In this document: one piece after another, positions 16,677 to 24,014 of the stretch
Numbering within the stretch: position 1 is the stretch's first letter
Layout: every line of letters begins with the position of its first letter
DNA from: UBA7359 sp963976795
GTDB lineage: Bacteria > Pseudomonadota > Gammaproteobacteria > Eutrophobiales > Eutrophobiaceae
NCBI GenBank assembly: GCA_963976795.1
Contig: CAXBLT010000002.1
Coordinates: 1-64,000 of the forward strand
Direction of reading: 5' to 3'
Length of the DNA stretch: 64,000 bases
Notes under the pieces: generated by a model
What the model saw: only the letters and a program-made list of their open reading frames with translations
Database searches by the model: none
Told to the model about the DNA's origin: nothing
Made by a program: the position numbers and the translations under genes

Positions 16677-16690
16677 CTAACATTTGTTAG
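16677..16690. promoter_or_regulatory. Candidate TetR operator before the dehydrogenase operon
   Basis: CTAACA-TT-TGTTAG is a perfect 6+6 palindrome followed by AATTAACA. It shares TAACA-N2-TGTTAGAATT with the site at 12605-12616. It lies between the dehydrogenase start (16589) and the end of the TetR gene (16761), where a repressor of this operon would be expected to bind. Confidence 0.65.
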
Positions 16691-16760
16691 AATTAACAAG
16701 GCCTAATATAACGCATTTGTTCTATTGAGAATTGACATGGATTTAAATCCGTCAAAGACT

Positions 16761-17411
16761 TTATCTGGATTTCCTGAGTGTTTTTTTACGCGTTCTTTTT
16801 TTTGCTACGCCATCCCAAAAGAGGACAAACTGCATCTCAGCAATTTCTTCAACGCTGAATTTTCCCTTTTTGTACCATTCTAATGTCCTATTCAAAGCAC
16901 CCAATATAGTGAGTCTAAGAATTTTTAGATCGACATTAGCGCTAATATCACCTTTTTCCTTTGCTTCTGATAACCAGCCCCGCCACAAATCTTCGTATTT
17001 ATCCCGGACAAGCAAGACCTTCGACTGAATGGGCTTGGGTAACTGTCCATAGTTACGAATGCCGGTGGAGGTATAATCACCTTTTTCCAGTAACGCCTCT
17101 AAATGCCCCTTGGCAGCTGCTAACAATATTGACCTACTAGAACTATTTGCAGGAAGTTCCGCAACTCGACCAACAACACTTTCATAGATATTTTCAGTAC
17201 CTATCGTTAAAATCTCCAGTATCAATTGTTCTTTTGAATCAAAATGATAATAAAGACTGCCTGCTTTCATATTCACTGCTGCTGCTATATCTCTTAATGG
17301 GGTGCCGTTATAACCCCGCTTGCTAAACAGCTTTGCAGAAACATCCAAAATATGTTCCCTGGTTTTTTTTGCTCCACTTAACTTCTGATTATTTTTTGTC
17401 ACAATTTTCAT
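16761..17411 (-). CDS. TetR-family transcriptional regulator of the catabolic island
   Basis: The 216-residue protein has an N-terminal TetR helix-turn-helix (TREHILDVSAKLFSKRGYNG, then PLRDIAAAVNMKAGSLYYHF) and a C-terminal ligand domain ending in a very basic tail (KKRTRKKTLRKSR). ATG 17411 with GAGA upstream is preferred to the in-frame TTG at 17441. TetR proteins of this type usually repress acyl-CoA catabolic genes and release DNA when a CoA thioester binds. It lies directly upstream of the dehydrogenase operon in the same direction, and TGTTAG-containing palindromes occur before that operon, before the flavoenzyme/DUF35 units and before its own gene. The ligand is unknown. Confidence 0.87.
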   Translation of the reverse strand: MKIVTKNNQKLSGAKKTREHILDVSAKLFSKRGYNGTPLRDIAAAVNMKAGSLYYHFDSKEQLILEILTIGTENIYESVVGRVAELPANSSSRSILLAAAKGHLEALLEKGDYTSTGIRNYGQLPKPIQSKVLLVRDKYEDLWRGWLSEAKEKGDISANVDLKILRLTILGALNRTLEWYKKGKFSVEEIAEMQFVLFWDGVAKKRTRKKTLRKSR

Positions 17412-17527
17412 ATTTTTCTCTTTGCACTGTTTTGTTAACAAGCCACAGGCTATAAATACCAGGTCTCTATTGTATAACGATTAATTTATCGTAATTTATA
17501 CCATCAATTACATCTTATACATTTTTT

Positions 17528-17539
17528 TTGTTAGAACAA
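17528..17539. promoter_or_regulatory. Operator-like palindrome upstream of the TetR gene
   Basis: TTGTT-AG-AACAA is a palindrome containing TGTTAGAA, a variant of the sites at 12605 and 16677. It sits between the TetR gene (start 17411, minus) and the broken DUF2889 gene (start 17617, plus), consistent with autoregulation. The half-site arrangement differs from the other two, so the assignment is less sure. Confidence 0.4.
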
Positions 17540-17616
17540 CATATCTAAAAACAGTTATTATTATGCGACGATTCCGCACTTGTTAAACAACAAATACAAA
17601 ACGGAATAAGAATTGA

Positions 17617-17911
17617 ATGCCATTACCCAAAAGCCAGTCCAGAAAAAAACTTCACCCCCGACAAATTACTTGCCAGGTTTTCAGAGAGATGTAGCTTGTG
17701 GGATATTGATGCACATATTGCCGACACAAAGACCTATGCGTTTGAAAACACACATTGCGGCACAATAGCGCATGGAGAACCACTGCATGATATGTGAATC
17801 CGTTTAACTGTAGATGAACAGCTCGTTTTGCATGATTGTATTATGGTTCCCATGCACGGCAGAGCGATAACAAGCACTACAGTGCCACCCCGAGTACTAT
17901 ACTGGAGATAA
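17617..17911 (+). pseudogene. Decayed DUF2889-family gene
   Basis: Starting at ATG 17617 the frame reads MPLPKSQSRKKLHPRQITCQ, which resembles the start of DUF2889 proteins. It then hits a stop, but a shifted frame continues with LWDIDAHIADTKTYAFEN and GTIAHGEPLHDM. A TGA stands where the family has the tryptophan of DMWLRLT, and the frame goes on IRLTVDEQLVLHD before homology fades near 17850. So there is one frameshift, one TGG-to-TGA nonsense change and a lost C-terminal half. DUF2889 genes occur beside steroid, cyclohexane-type and other ring-acid pathways. The remnant is divergent from the TetR gene and belongs to the same island. Confidence 0.7.
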
Positions 17912-18045
17912 GTAAAGAATAACGCTCGAAATAAATTAAAGTCTCTTGAAAGGACTGTTCTTTTCATTTAGAAACAAAGCAGCTAATGGTGCAACTCAAA
18001 ACAGTTGACTTGGAAAGAACTAATTCTGGATATTTTGTAATAAGC

Positions 18046-19197
18046 TTAAAGACGTTTACGAAATGATTCATAATCATTTTGCTTGATCAACTCTAAGCTT
18101 TCTTCACTACCCAATAAGTAAGTTGCCGGTAAATTAATGCCATTAAACATATTTGCTTTTACCTGCATATAGGCACCGATGTTTCCAAATACAACGCGGC
18201 TACCTATCTCAATTTGTTTTTCAAAATAGTAATCGCCAAATAAATCACCACTTAAACAACTGCAACCTACTAAACGGTACTCATACTTTCCGTTGTCTGA
18301 TGTAGACATAACATTAGGTTGGTATTGATATTCAAATACTTCCGGCAAATGATTTATTGTTGTGTCGAGTACGACAATAGTTTTATTTTTACTTTCAATA
18401 AGGTCAATAACACTAGCAACCAAATACCCTGCGCCACCAGTGATTGCCTTGCCTGGTTCAATATAAACATCAACATTAAATTCATCTTGCAGCCGCTTTA
18501 TTGTGTCTTCTAGCACTGTTAGGTCTGTTTTATCATTTAGCAGATAACCTCCGCCCAGATTGATCCATTTTAATTTTGGATTATATTTTGAAAGGCCTGT
18601 CATTACCTTTTCCGCGCTCTGTTTTAATTCATCAAAGTGTATAGATTCACAATTGTTATGAATGTGAACACCTTCTATTGTTTCCCAATTCAATGTTTGT
18701 TTTGTGTTTGCTACGGCGAGTTGCTCAAATGTCATACCTAGTTTTGAATCTGGACGACAAGGGTCGTATCTTATGTCATTAACAAACGATAATTCGGGAT
18801 TAATACGAATACCACAACTCGCATTCGCATCAATTTTATTTGCAACGCCTTGCCATTGATTGGTTGAATTCAAGGTAACAAAATCACATAACTGAATAAT
18901 TTTATCCCACTCGTCATGCCGATAACCTGGCGTTGTAATATGTATCGTCTGCTCTTTATCAAGTATCTCTGCCGCAAGTTGCGCTTCAAATAAAGAACTA
19001 CAGGAAAAACCCGTCACGTAAGGTTTAATGACTTCAAGTAATCCAGCCATATTTGCTGACTTGATCGAATATAAAGGCAGACAAGCTGTTTTCTCTTTTA
19101 AGTTAACCAGCTTATCAAGCACATTAACTATGCTGGCTTGATCATAAACATAGGCTGGCGTTAGCAAATCATAAGTATCGAAAGCTGAATCTTTCAT
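18046..19197 (-). CDS. nspC: Carboxynorspermidine decarboxylase
   Basis: This 383-residue fold-III PLP enzyme decarboxylates carboxy(nor)spermidine to norspermidine or spermidine. The PLP lysine is K46 in LYSIKSAN. Family-specific stretches are FSCSSLFEAQLA, RINPELSFVNDIRYDPCRP, INLGGGYL, IEPGKAITGGAGYLVAS and GCSCLSGDLFGDY. NANMFNG-type C-terminal residues are present as KANMFNGINLPATY. The usual partner, carboxynorspermidine dehydrogenase, is not in this window, so the polyamine pathway must be completed elsewhere. It lies alone between the DUF2889 remnant and a divergent small exported protein. Distinction from diaminopimelate and lysine decarboxylases rests on these motifs. Confidence 0.88.
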   Translation of the reverse strand: MKDSAFDTYDLLTPAYVYDQASIVNVLDKLVNLKEKTACLPLYSIKSANMAGLLEVIKPYVTGFSCSSLFEAQLAAEILDKEQTIHITTPGYRHDEWDKIIQLCDFVTLNSTNQWQGVANKIDANASCGIRINPELSFVNDIRYDPCRPDSKLGMTFEQLAVANTKQTLNWETIEGVHIHNNCESIHFDELKQSAEKVMTGLSKYNPKLKWINLGGGYLLNDKTDLTVLEDTIKRLQDEFNVDVYIEPGKAITGGAGYLVASVIDLIESKNKTIVVLDTTINHLPEVFEYQYQPNVMSTSDNGKYEYRLVGCSCLSGDLFGDYYFEKQIEIGSRVVFGNIGAYMQVKANMFNGINLPATYLLGSEESLELIKQNDYESFRKRL

Positions 19198-19243
19198 GTT
19201 AATGTTGTTCTTAAATTTATGAAGTTATCTGATATGAGGAAAT

Positions 19244-19618
19244 ATGATGCATCCTAAACTCGGTCTTTATCTGACGCTACTTTTATGTCTTTTGAGCGTT
19301 AATGTCTACGCGGAATATAAAACGTCTGGGCAGATGACGCAGGAAGAATATCAAAAGGTCAGTGAATCATCAGCGGAATATAATGAATGTTTGAACGAAT
19401 TCGCCATGAGTCAACTTCAATCTCAACCGGATGCCAGAGTTATCGCTGACCATGCAATGAAAGAATGTGCGTCTCATCTTGAAGGCTTGTATAACTTCTT
19501 GCTATCAGGAAACTATCCGCCAGAAGCTATGAAACGCTTTGTCGGCAGTATCAGCAATAAATCTGCAAATAAATTATTGTCCAATTTGATGCGCTACAAG
19601 GCTTCACAAAGCCAGTAG
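19244..19618 (+). CDS. Small exported protein of unknown function
   Basis: This 124-residue protein begins with a signal peptide (LGLYLTLLLCLLSVNVYA, cleavage likely after A near residue 23). The mature part is mainly helical and charged, with two cysteines (YNECLNEF and MKECASHL) spaced about 30 residues apart that could form a periplasmic disulfide. RBS GAGGAAAT precedes ATG 19244. It is divergent from nspC and converges with rppH 14 bp downstream. No family is recognised. Confidence 0.6.
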   Translation: MMHPKLGLYLTLLLCLLSVNVYAEYKTSGQMTQEEYQKVSESSAEYNECLNEFAMSQLQSQPDARVIADHAMKECASHLEGLYNFLLSGNYPPEAMKRFVGSISNKSANKLLSNLMRYKASQSQ

Positions 19619-19632
19619 GATAATCATCCTAA

Positions 19633-20121
19633 CTAGCCTCGACCAAAACCTGAGGAAATAAAAGGTGCTAACTGCTTCAGTGCTTGTTCATAGACATTAC
19701 GTTTGAATGAGACAACCTCATCTATTGGATCCCAGAGATCGACCCATTTCCAGATATCGAATTCAGGTTCATCAGAGTGAGTCAGATTGACATAACTTTC
19801 ATCTGCGACCAGTCGTAATAAATACCAGATTTGCTTTTGCCCGATACATAAGGGAAATGTGTTGTGGCGAATAAATCGTTTGGGAAGCCAATATTTCAGC
19901 CAATCATCAGTAGAACCGATTATCTCTACATGATCCTCGTCTAAACCTGTTTCTTCCTTTAGCTCTCGATACATGGCTAATTCGGGTGATTCGTCCTTCT
20001 GAATCCCGCCTTGAGGAAACTGCCACGCGTCCATACCCATCCGACGTGCCCAAAAGACACGTCCTTCGTCATTTGTCAGTATGATACCTACGTTGGCTCT
20101 AAAGCCCTCTGAATCAATCAC
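19633..20121 (-). CDS. rppH: RNA pyrophosphohydrolase RppH
   Basis: The 162-residue Nudix hydrolase removes pyrophosphate from the 5' end of mRNA and so starts RNase E decay. It has the Nudix box GGIQKDESPELAMYRELKEE continuing TGL, and the RppH-specific start IDSEGFRANVGIIL and ARRMGMDAWQFPQGG. The start is GTG 20121, in line with the usual IDxxGFR N-terminus. It is divergent from the HAD phosphatase gene, the same neighbour seen in Pseudomonas. Confidence 0.93.
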   Translation of the reverse strand: MIDSEGFRANVGIILTNDEGRVFWARRMGMDAWQFPQGGIQKDESPELAMYRELKEETGLDEDHVEIIGSTDDWLKYWLPKRFIRHNTFPLCIGQKQIWYLLRLVADESYVNLTHSDEPEFDIWKWVDLWDPIDEVVSFKRNVYEQALKQLAPFISSGFGRG

Positions 20122-20261
20122 TCGTCATGCTGCCGATATTAATATCACTCGATTTTCCAATAATAGAGCTAAACAAGCAAACCTTAAGGAAATATTTGCC
20201 TTATTTACAATAACTTCTAGACTAGCCACCTTTAAATTCTGGCAGCAATGGCTCTTAAATT

Positions 20262-20915
20262 ATGAAACTCGCTATATTTGATCTTGATAACACCTTAATT
20301 GCTGGAGACAGCGATTGCCTCTGGGGCGAATTCCTCAGCGAGCAGGGCTATGTCGATTCTGCGGCATATCAAACCGGCCATGAAAGGTTCTACCAAGAGT
20401 ATGTCGAAGGAACCATGGATATCCATGAGTTTCTTGAGTTTCAGTTGAAAGTATTAGCCGATAATGATCGTGCTCAACTCGAAGATTGGCGACAAAATTA
20501 TATAGAAACAAAGATCAAACCGATCATGTTAGACAAAGCAATTCAACTGATTGACGGCCACCGCCAACAAGGCCATGAATTACTCATCATCACCGCAACC
20601 AACCGCTTTATCACCGAACCCATAGCAAAGGCATTCAACATAGATAGCTTAATCGCTTGCGAACCAGAGATAAGTGATGGTCAATACACCGGAAAAGTAT
20701 CCGGCACACCCTCTTATGCCGAAGGCAAAGTGACTCGATTACACGAATGGTTAGAAAACCGCGCACAATCGTTTGATGAAACCTGGTTCTACAGCGACTC
20801 GCATAATGACATTCCACTTTTAAAAGAAGTCGATCATGCTATTGCAGTTGATGGAGATGAGACGTTAATAGTTGAAGCAAAGAAACAAGGTTGGTCTATT
20901 ATTAGTTTGAGGTGA
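20262..20915 (+). CDS. HAD-superfamily phosphatase, SerB-like subfamily IB
   Basis: The 217-residue protein has HAD motif I IFDLDNTLIAGDSD, motif II in LLIITATNRF, and motifs III/IV in YSDSHNDIPLLKEVDHAIAV. The helical cap between motifs I and II places it with phosphoserine- or histidinol-phosphate-type phosphatases. In other gammaproteobacteria a gene of this family stands beside rppH, and its substrate is not certain. The 140-bp gap to rppH should hold divergent promoters. Confidence 0.85.
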   Translation: MKLAIFDLDNTLIAGDSDCLWGEFLSEQGYVDSAAYQTGHERFYQEYVEGTMDIHEFLEFQLKVLADNDRAQLEDWRQNYIETKIKPIMLDKAIQLIDGHRQQGHELLIITATNRFITEPIAKAFNIDSLIACEPEISDGQYTGKVSGTPSYAEGKVTRLHEWLENRAQSFDETWFYSDSHNDIPLLKEVDHAIAVDGDETLIVEAKKQGWSIISLR

Positions 20916-21340
20916 TTGATTTATACTGCTATCGATCCAAAACGGAAATTATTAATGGATGATGAAAATAGCAAAGTGGACACTGTGGATATATCGTCAA
21001 TATAATCAAAGCATCACTTATGTTATTAAAACAAAGAGCGTTTTCTAGATGTTACCTATTAAAATATACAGTCTATTACCGGACATCATGTTCCATAACG
21101 CTTAGTTAGACATAAGATCATGCGCGCCATCTGTCGAAATTGTCATTTTCTAACCAAAGAACATCGAGAAGAAACTTCTGGACGTACTTTGAAATTCTCC
21201 TTGAGCCACGATGCGAAGGTATTAAATTAAACTGGATTCCCGCCTCGGCTCTGGCTCCTGCTTCGCTCTACCGACTACATCCATTTAGTCGTGCGCGGGA
21301 ATGACGCAGTAATTATGAGGGAATGGCATATGAGAAAACA
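20916..21340. other. Long intergenic region without a recognisable gene
   Basis: About 425 bp between the HAD gene and the mdh terminator contain no open frame that looks like a protein family. Apart from the hairpin-forming stretch at 21232-21310, listed separately, I see only AT-rich sequence. It may be decayed DNA. Confidence 0.6.
21232..21310. repeat. Intergenic inverted-repeat element
   Basis: CTGGATTCCCGCCTCGGCTC opens and GCGCGGGAATGACGCAGT closes a 79-bp unit. Outer arms ATTCCCGC (21236-21243) and GCGGGAAT (21295-21302) are perfectly complementary, and GC content is higher than its surroundings. Elements of the form GGATTCCCGC...GCGGGAATGACG are common dispersed intergenic repeats in proteobacterial genomes. 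Only one copy is visible here. Confidence 0.55.
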
Positions 21341-21376
21341 AAAAAGCCCTTAACTATTTCTAGTCAAGGGCTTTTA
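21341..21376 (-). terminator. Rho-independent terminator of mdh
   Basis: Read on the minus strand, AAAAGCCCTTGACTA pairs with TAGTTAAGGGCTTTT around a GAAA tetraloop, followed by further T residues. It starts about 20 bp after the mdh stop codon (21396). Confidence 0.9.
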
Positions 21377-21395
21377 CTTTTAAAGCTTTATAGAT

Positions 21396-22373
21396 TTAAA
21401 GAATATTCGCTACTGCGTCTCTTTCTTCTTCCAATTCCTTCTGTGTTACATCCATCATTGATTGACTAAATTCATCAATCTCCAATCCTTGAACGATTGA
21501 GTAATCACCGCCTTTACAAGTAACAGGGAATGAATAAACCAATCCTTCTGGAATGCCATAGCTACCATCACTTGGCACACCCATGCTGACCCAGTCACCA
21601 TCTGCTGTTCCTAAAGCCCAATCACGGATATGGTCGACTGCACCATTCGCAGCTGATGCCGCGCTAGACGCGCCTCTGGCATCAATGATCTCTGCGCCAC
21701 GTTTTGCAACACGAGGAATATATTGATCTTTATACCAATCAAAATCGACCATGTCCTTTGCTGCTTTTCCTGCAACCGTTGCATTAGAAATATCAGGATA
21801 TTGCGTGGTTGAATGGTTGCCCCAAATGGTCATCTTTTTAATATCACTTACTTGTGATTCAGTCTTCGCTGCAAGTTGTGCCAGCGCACGATTATGATCA
21901 AGGCGCGTCATCGCAGTGAAGTTACGTGGATTTAAATCCGGTGCACTTATCTTTGCAGTATGTGCATTGGTATTAGCTGGATTACCCACAACCAGTACTT
22001 TTACATCGCGGTTGGCATTCGCATTTAATGCCTGGCCTTGCACTTTAAAGATGCCACCGTTTGCTTCCAATAAATCACTTCGCTCCATGCCAGGACCACG
22101 AGGTTTTGCACCCACCAACAAGGCATAATCAACATCTTTAAACGCCGTATTAGCATCATCTGCCAAAACAAAGCCAGCAGATAGTGGAAACGCACAGTCG
22201 TCAATTTCCATCACCACACCTTCCAAGGCCTTCATGGCAGGAGTGACTTCCAAAAGTTGCAAAATAACAGGTTGATCCGGCCCAAGCATTTGCCCGGAAG
22301 CAATTCGAAACAACAATGAATAGCCAATCTGACCAGCAGCACCTGTGACTGCAACACGAACAGGGGGTTTCAT
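21396..22373 (-). CDS. mdh: Malate dehydrogenase
   Basis: The 325-residue enzyme interconverts malate and oxaloacetate with NAD in the TCA cycle. It has the dinucleotide motif VTGAAGQIGYSLLFRIASG, the substrate-binding RDLL-type region MERSDLLEANG, and the catalytic histidine in IWGNHSTTQYPD. This is the longer Mdh type found in Burkholderia, Xanthomonas and Legionella rather than the E. coli type. It lies 44 bp after gltA and ends at a strong terminator, so gltA-mdh is probably one unit, divergent from sucA-sucB-lpd. Confidence 0.95.
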   Translation of the reverse strand: MKPPVRVAVTGAAGQIGYSLLFRIASGQMLGPDQPVILQLLEVTPAMKALEGVVMEIDDCAFPLSAGFVLADDANTAFKDVDYALLVGAKPRGPGMERSDLLEANGGIFKVQGQALNANANRDVKVLVVGNPANTNAHTAKISAPDLNPRNFTAMTRLDHNRALAQLAAKTESQVSDIKKMTIWGNHSTTQYPDISNATVAGKAAKDMVDFDWYKDQYIPRVAKRGAEIIDARGASSAASAANGAVDHIRDWALGTADGDWVSMGVPSDGSYGIPEGLVYSFPVTCKGGDYSIVQGLEIDEFSQSMMDVTQKELEEERDAVANIL

Positions 22374-22417
22374 TCTCTTAATTCTCCTTTGAATCTTTTT
22401 TATTTAGTTTGAGTAGA

Positions 22418-23713
22418 TTATTTACGCTTATTGATAGGCACGTAATCACGTTTTTCTTGTCCAACATAAAGTTGGCGCGGACGACCAATTTTAAAATCAG
22501 GGTCTTCCATCATTTCCAACCATTGTGCGATCCAACCCGCTGAACGCGCCAAAGCAAACATAACGGTATACATAGAGGTTGGGATTCCTAATGCTTTTAA
22601 AATAATGCCTGAATAGAAATCAACATTAGGATAGAGTTTACGTTCGATAAAATAATCATCTTTTAAAGCAATTTCTTCGAGAGCCATTGCGATTTCGAAC
22701 AAGGGTTGATCAACGGTGTCAACTTCTTCCAAAAGATCATGACAAACCTGACGAATAATAGTCGCACGCGGATCATGGTTTTTATAAACACGATGACCAA
22801 AACCCATTAACCTGAAATTATCATTCTTGTCTTTGGCTCGTTCAATAAACTTCGGAATATTGTCTGCGGTGCCAATTTCAGCCAACATTTTGAGAACAGC
22901 TTCGTTTGCGCCGCCATGAGCACTGCCCCAAAGCGTAACAATACCTGCGGCAATACAGGCAAAAGGATTTGCTTCGGCACTACCCGCCAGGCGCACAGTC
23001 GAGGTTGATGCGTTTTGTTCGTGATCTGCATGCAGGATTAACATTAAGTTAAGTGCCTTAACAGCAGTCGGATTCGGAGTGTATTCGCGCATCGGCACTG
23101 AGAACATCATATTCAAGAAGTTCTCGACATAACCCAGGTCATCTCTGGAATAGACAAAAGGATGACCAACAGAATGTTTGTAACAATGAGCCGCTAAAAT
23201 GGGCATCTTCGCAATAACTCGAATAGCCGTTAATTCACGATCCAAAGGATCATGTATGTCCATTGCTTCGTGATAATAAGATGACAATGCACCCGTGACA
23301 CCAATCAACATGGACATAGGATGCGCATCATAAAGGTAACCCGTGTAAAAACGTTCGAGATGCTCATGGACCATATTGCGTTTATTCAAATGACCGCGAA
23401 ATGTATCAAACTGATCTTGTGTAGGAAGCTCGCCATAAAGTAATAAATAGCATACTTCGAGATAAGAACTATTCAGGGCAAGTTCATCAATTGAATAACC
23501 TCGATGCAGCAGGATGCCTTTTTCTCCATCCAGATAGGTAATGGCACTTTTACATGCTGCTGTAGTCGTAAAGCCCGGATCAAAAGTGAACACTTCCAGT
23601 TCTTTATAGAGCGTTTTTGTGTCAATCACAGGGGCACCATATACCCCAGTCAAAATCGGGCATTCCACCTGTTTCCCAGTACGATTATCAGTGATAGTGA
23701 CTGTTTCAGCCAT
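22418..23713 (-). CDS. gltA: Citrate synthase
   Basis: The 431-residue protein is a type II (hexameric, NADH-sensitive type) citrate synthase that joins acetyl-CoA and oxaloacetate. Catalytic regions are SAHGGANEAVLKML, LMGFGHRVYKNHDPRA and the aspartate in NVDFYSGIILKALGIP. The N-terminal KxxE beta domain of Gram-negative enzymes is present. In E. coli the sdh operon separates gltA from sucA; here the two face each other across 301 bp with no sdh genes between. Confidence 0.96.
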   Translation of the reverse strand: MAETVTITDNRTGKQVECPILTGVYGAPVIDTKTLYKELEVFTFDPGFTTTAACKSAITYLDGEKGILLHRGYSIDELALNSSYLEVCYLLLYGELPTQDQFDTFRGHLNKRNMVHEHLERFYTGYLYDAHPMSMLIGVTGALSSYYHEAMDIHDPLDRELTAIRVIAKMPILAAHCYKHSVGHPFVYSRDDLGYVENFLNMMFSVPMREYTPNPTAVKALNLMLILHADHEQNASTSTVRLAGSAEANPFACIAAGIVTLWGSAHGGANEAVLKMLAEIGTADNIPKFIERAKDKNDNFRLMGFGHRVYKNHDPRATIIRQVCHDLLEEVDTVDQPLFEIAMALEEIALKDDYFIERKLYPNVDFYSGIILKALGIPTSMYTVMFALARSAGWIAQWLEMMEDPDFKIGRPRQLYVGQEKRDYVPINKRK

Positions 23714-24014
23714 TGGTCTTCTCCCTAACTATTATCTTATTATTTGTAGTGATGATTTAAAAATTTGCGTAAGCATACAGGCGTTTATGGCATTGCAGCA
23801 AGATCAGTTGTAATATTGCGGCTCGATTCGTGCATGATTGTTGCACTGGTTTTTTAATAAAGTAAGCTAAAATTATAGGAATTAGTTTCAGGAAATCTTA
23901 TAGTTAGAAGGGATATCTATTTTAATTACGTTAACTTGATATAAAATTACAAAATTTTGCATAAACTCCACTCTGTTCCAGAGTGAATCATAATAAAAGT
24001 TTAAGGAATAAATA
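23714..24014. promoter_or_regulatory. Divergent gltA/sucA control region
   Basis: This 301-bp AT-rich region must hold promoters for gltA-mdh (minus) and sucA-sucB-lpd (plus). No gene is seen. Two TGC-rich stretches, GGCATTGCAGCA (23789-23800) and ATTGTTGCACTGG (about 23837-23849), resemble the motif repeated before the phasin gene at 32005-32034. A possible sucA promoter is TTGATA near 23936 with an AT-rich -10 about 18 bp later; both are weak matches. Confidence 0.4.

Noticed and set aside
17734..17967. 77-residue open frame on the minus strand in the TetR-nspC gap
   Set aside because: It is antisense to the DUF2889 remnant, which has clear family similarity, and its own product matches nothing I recognise.
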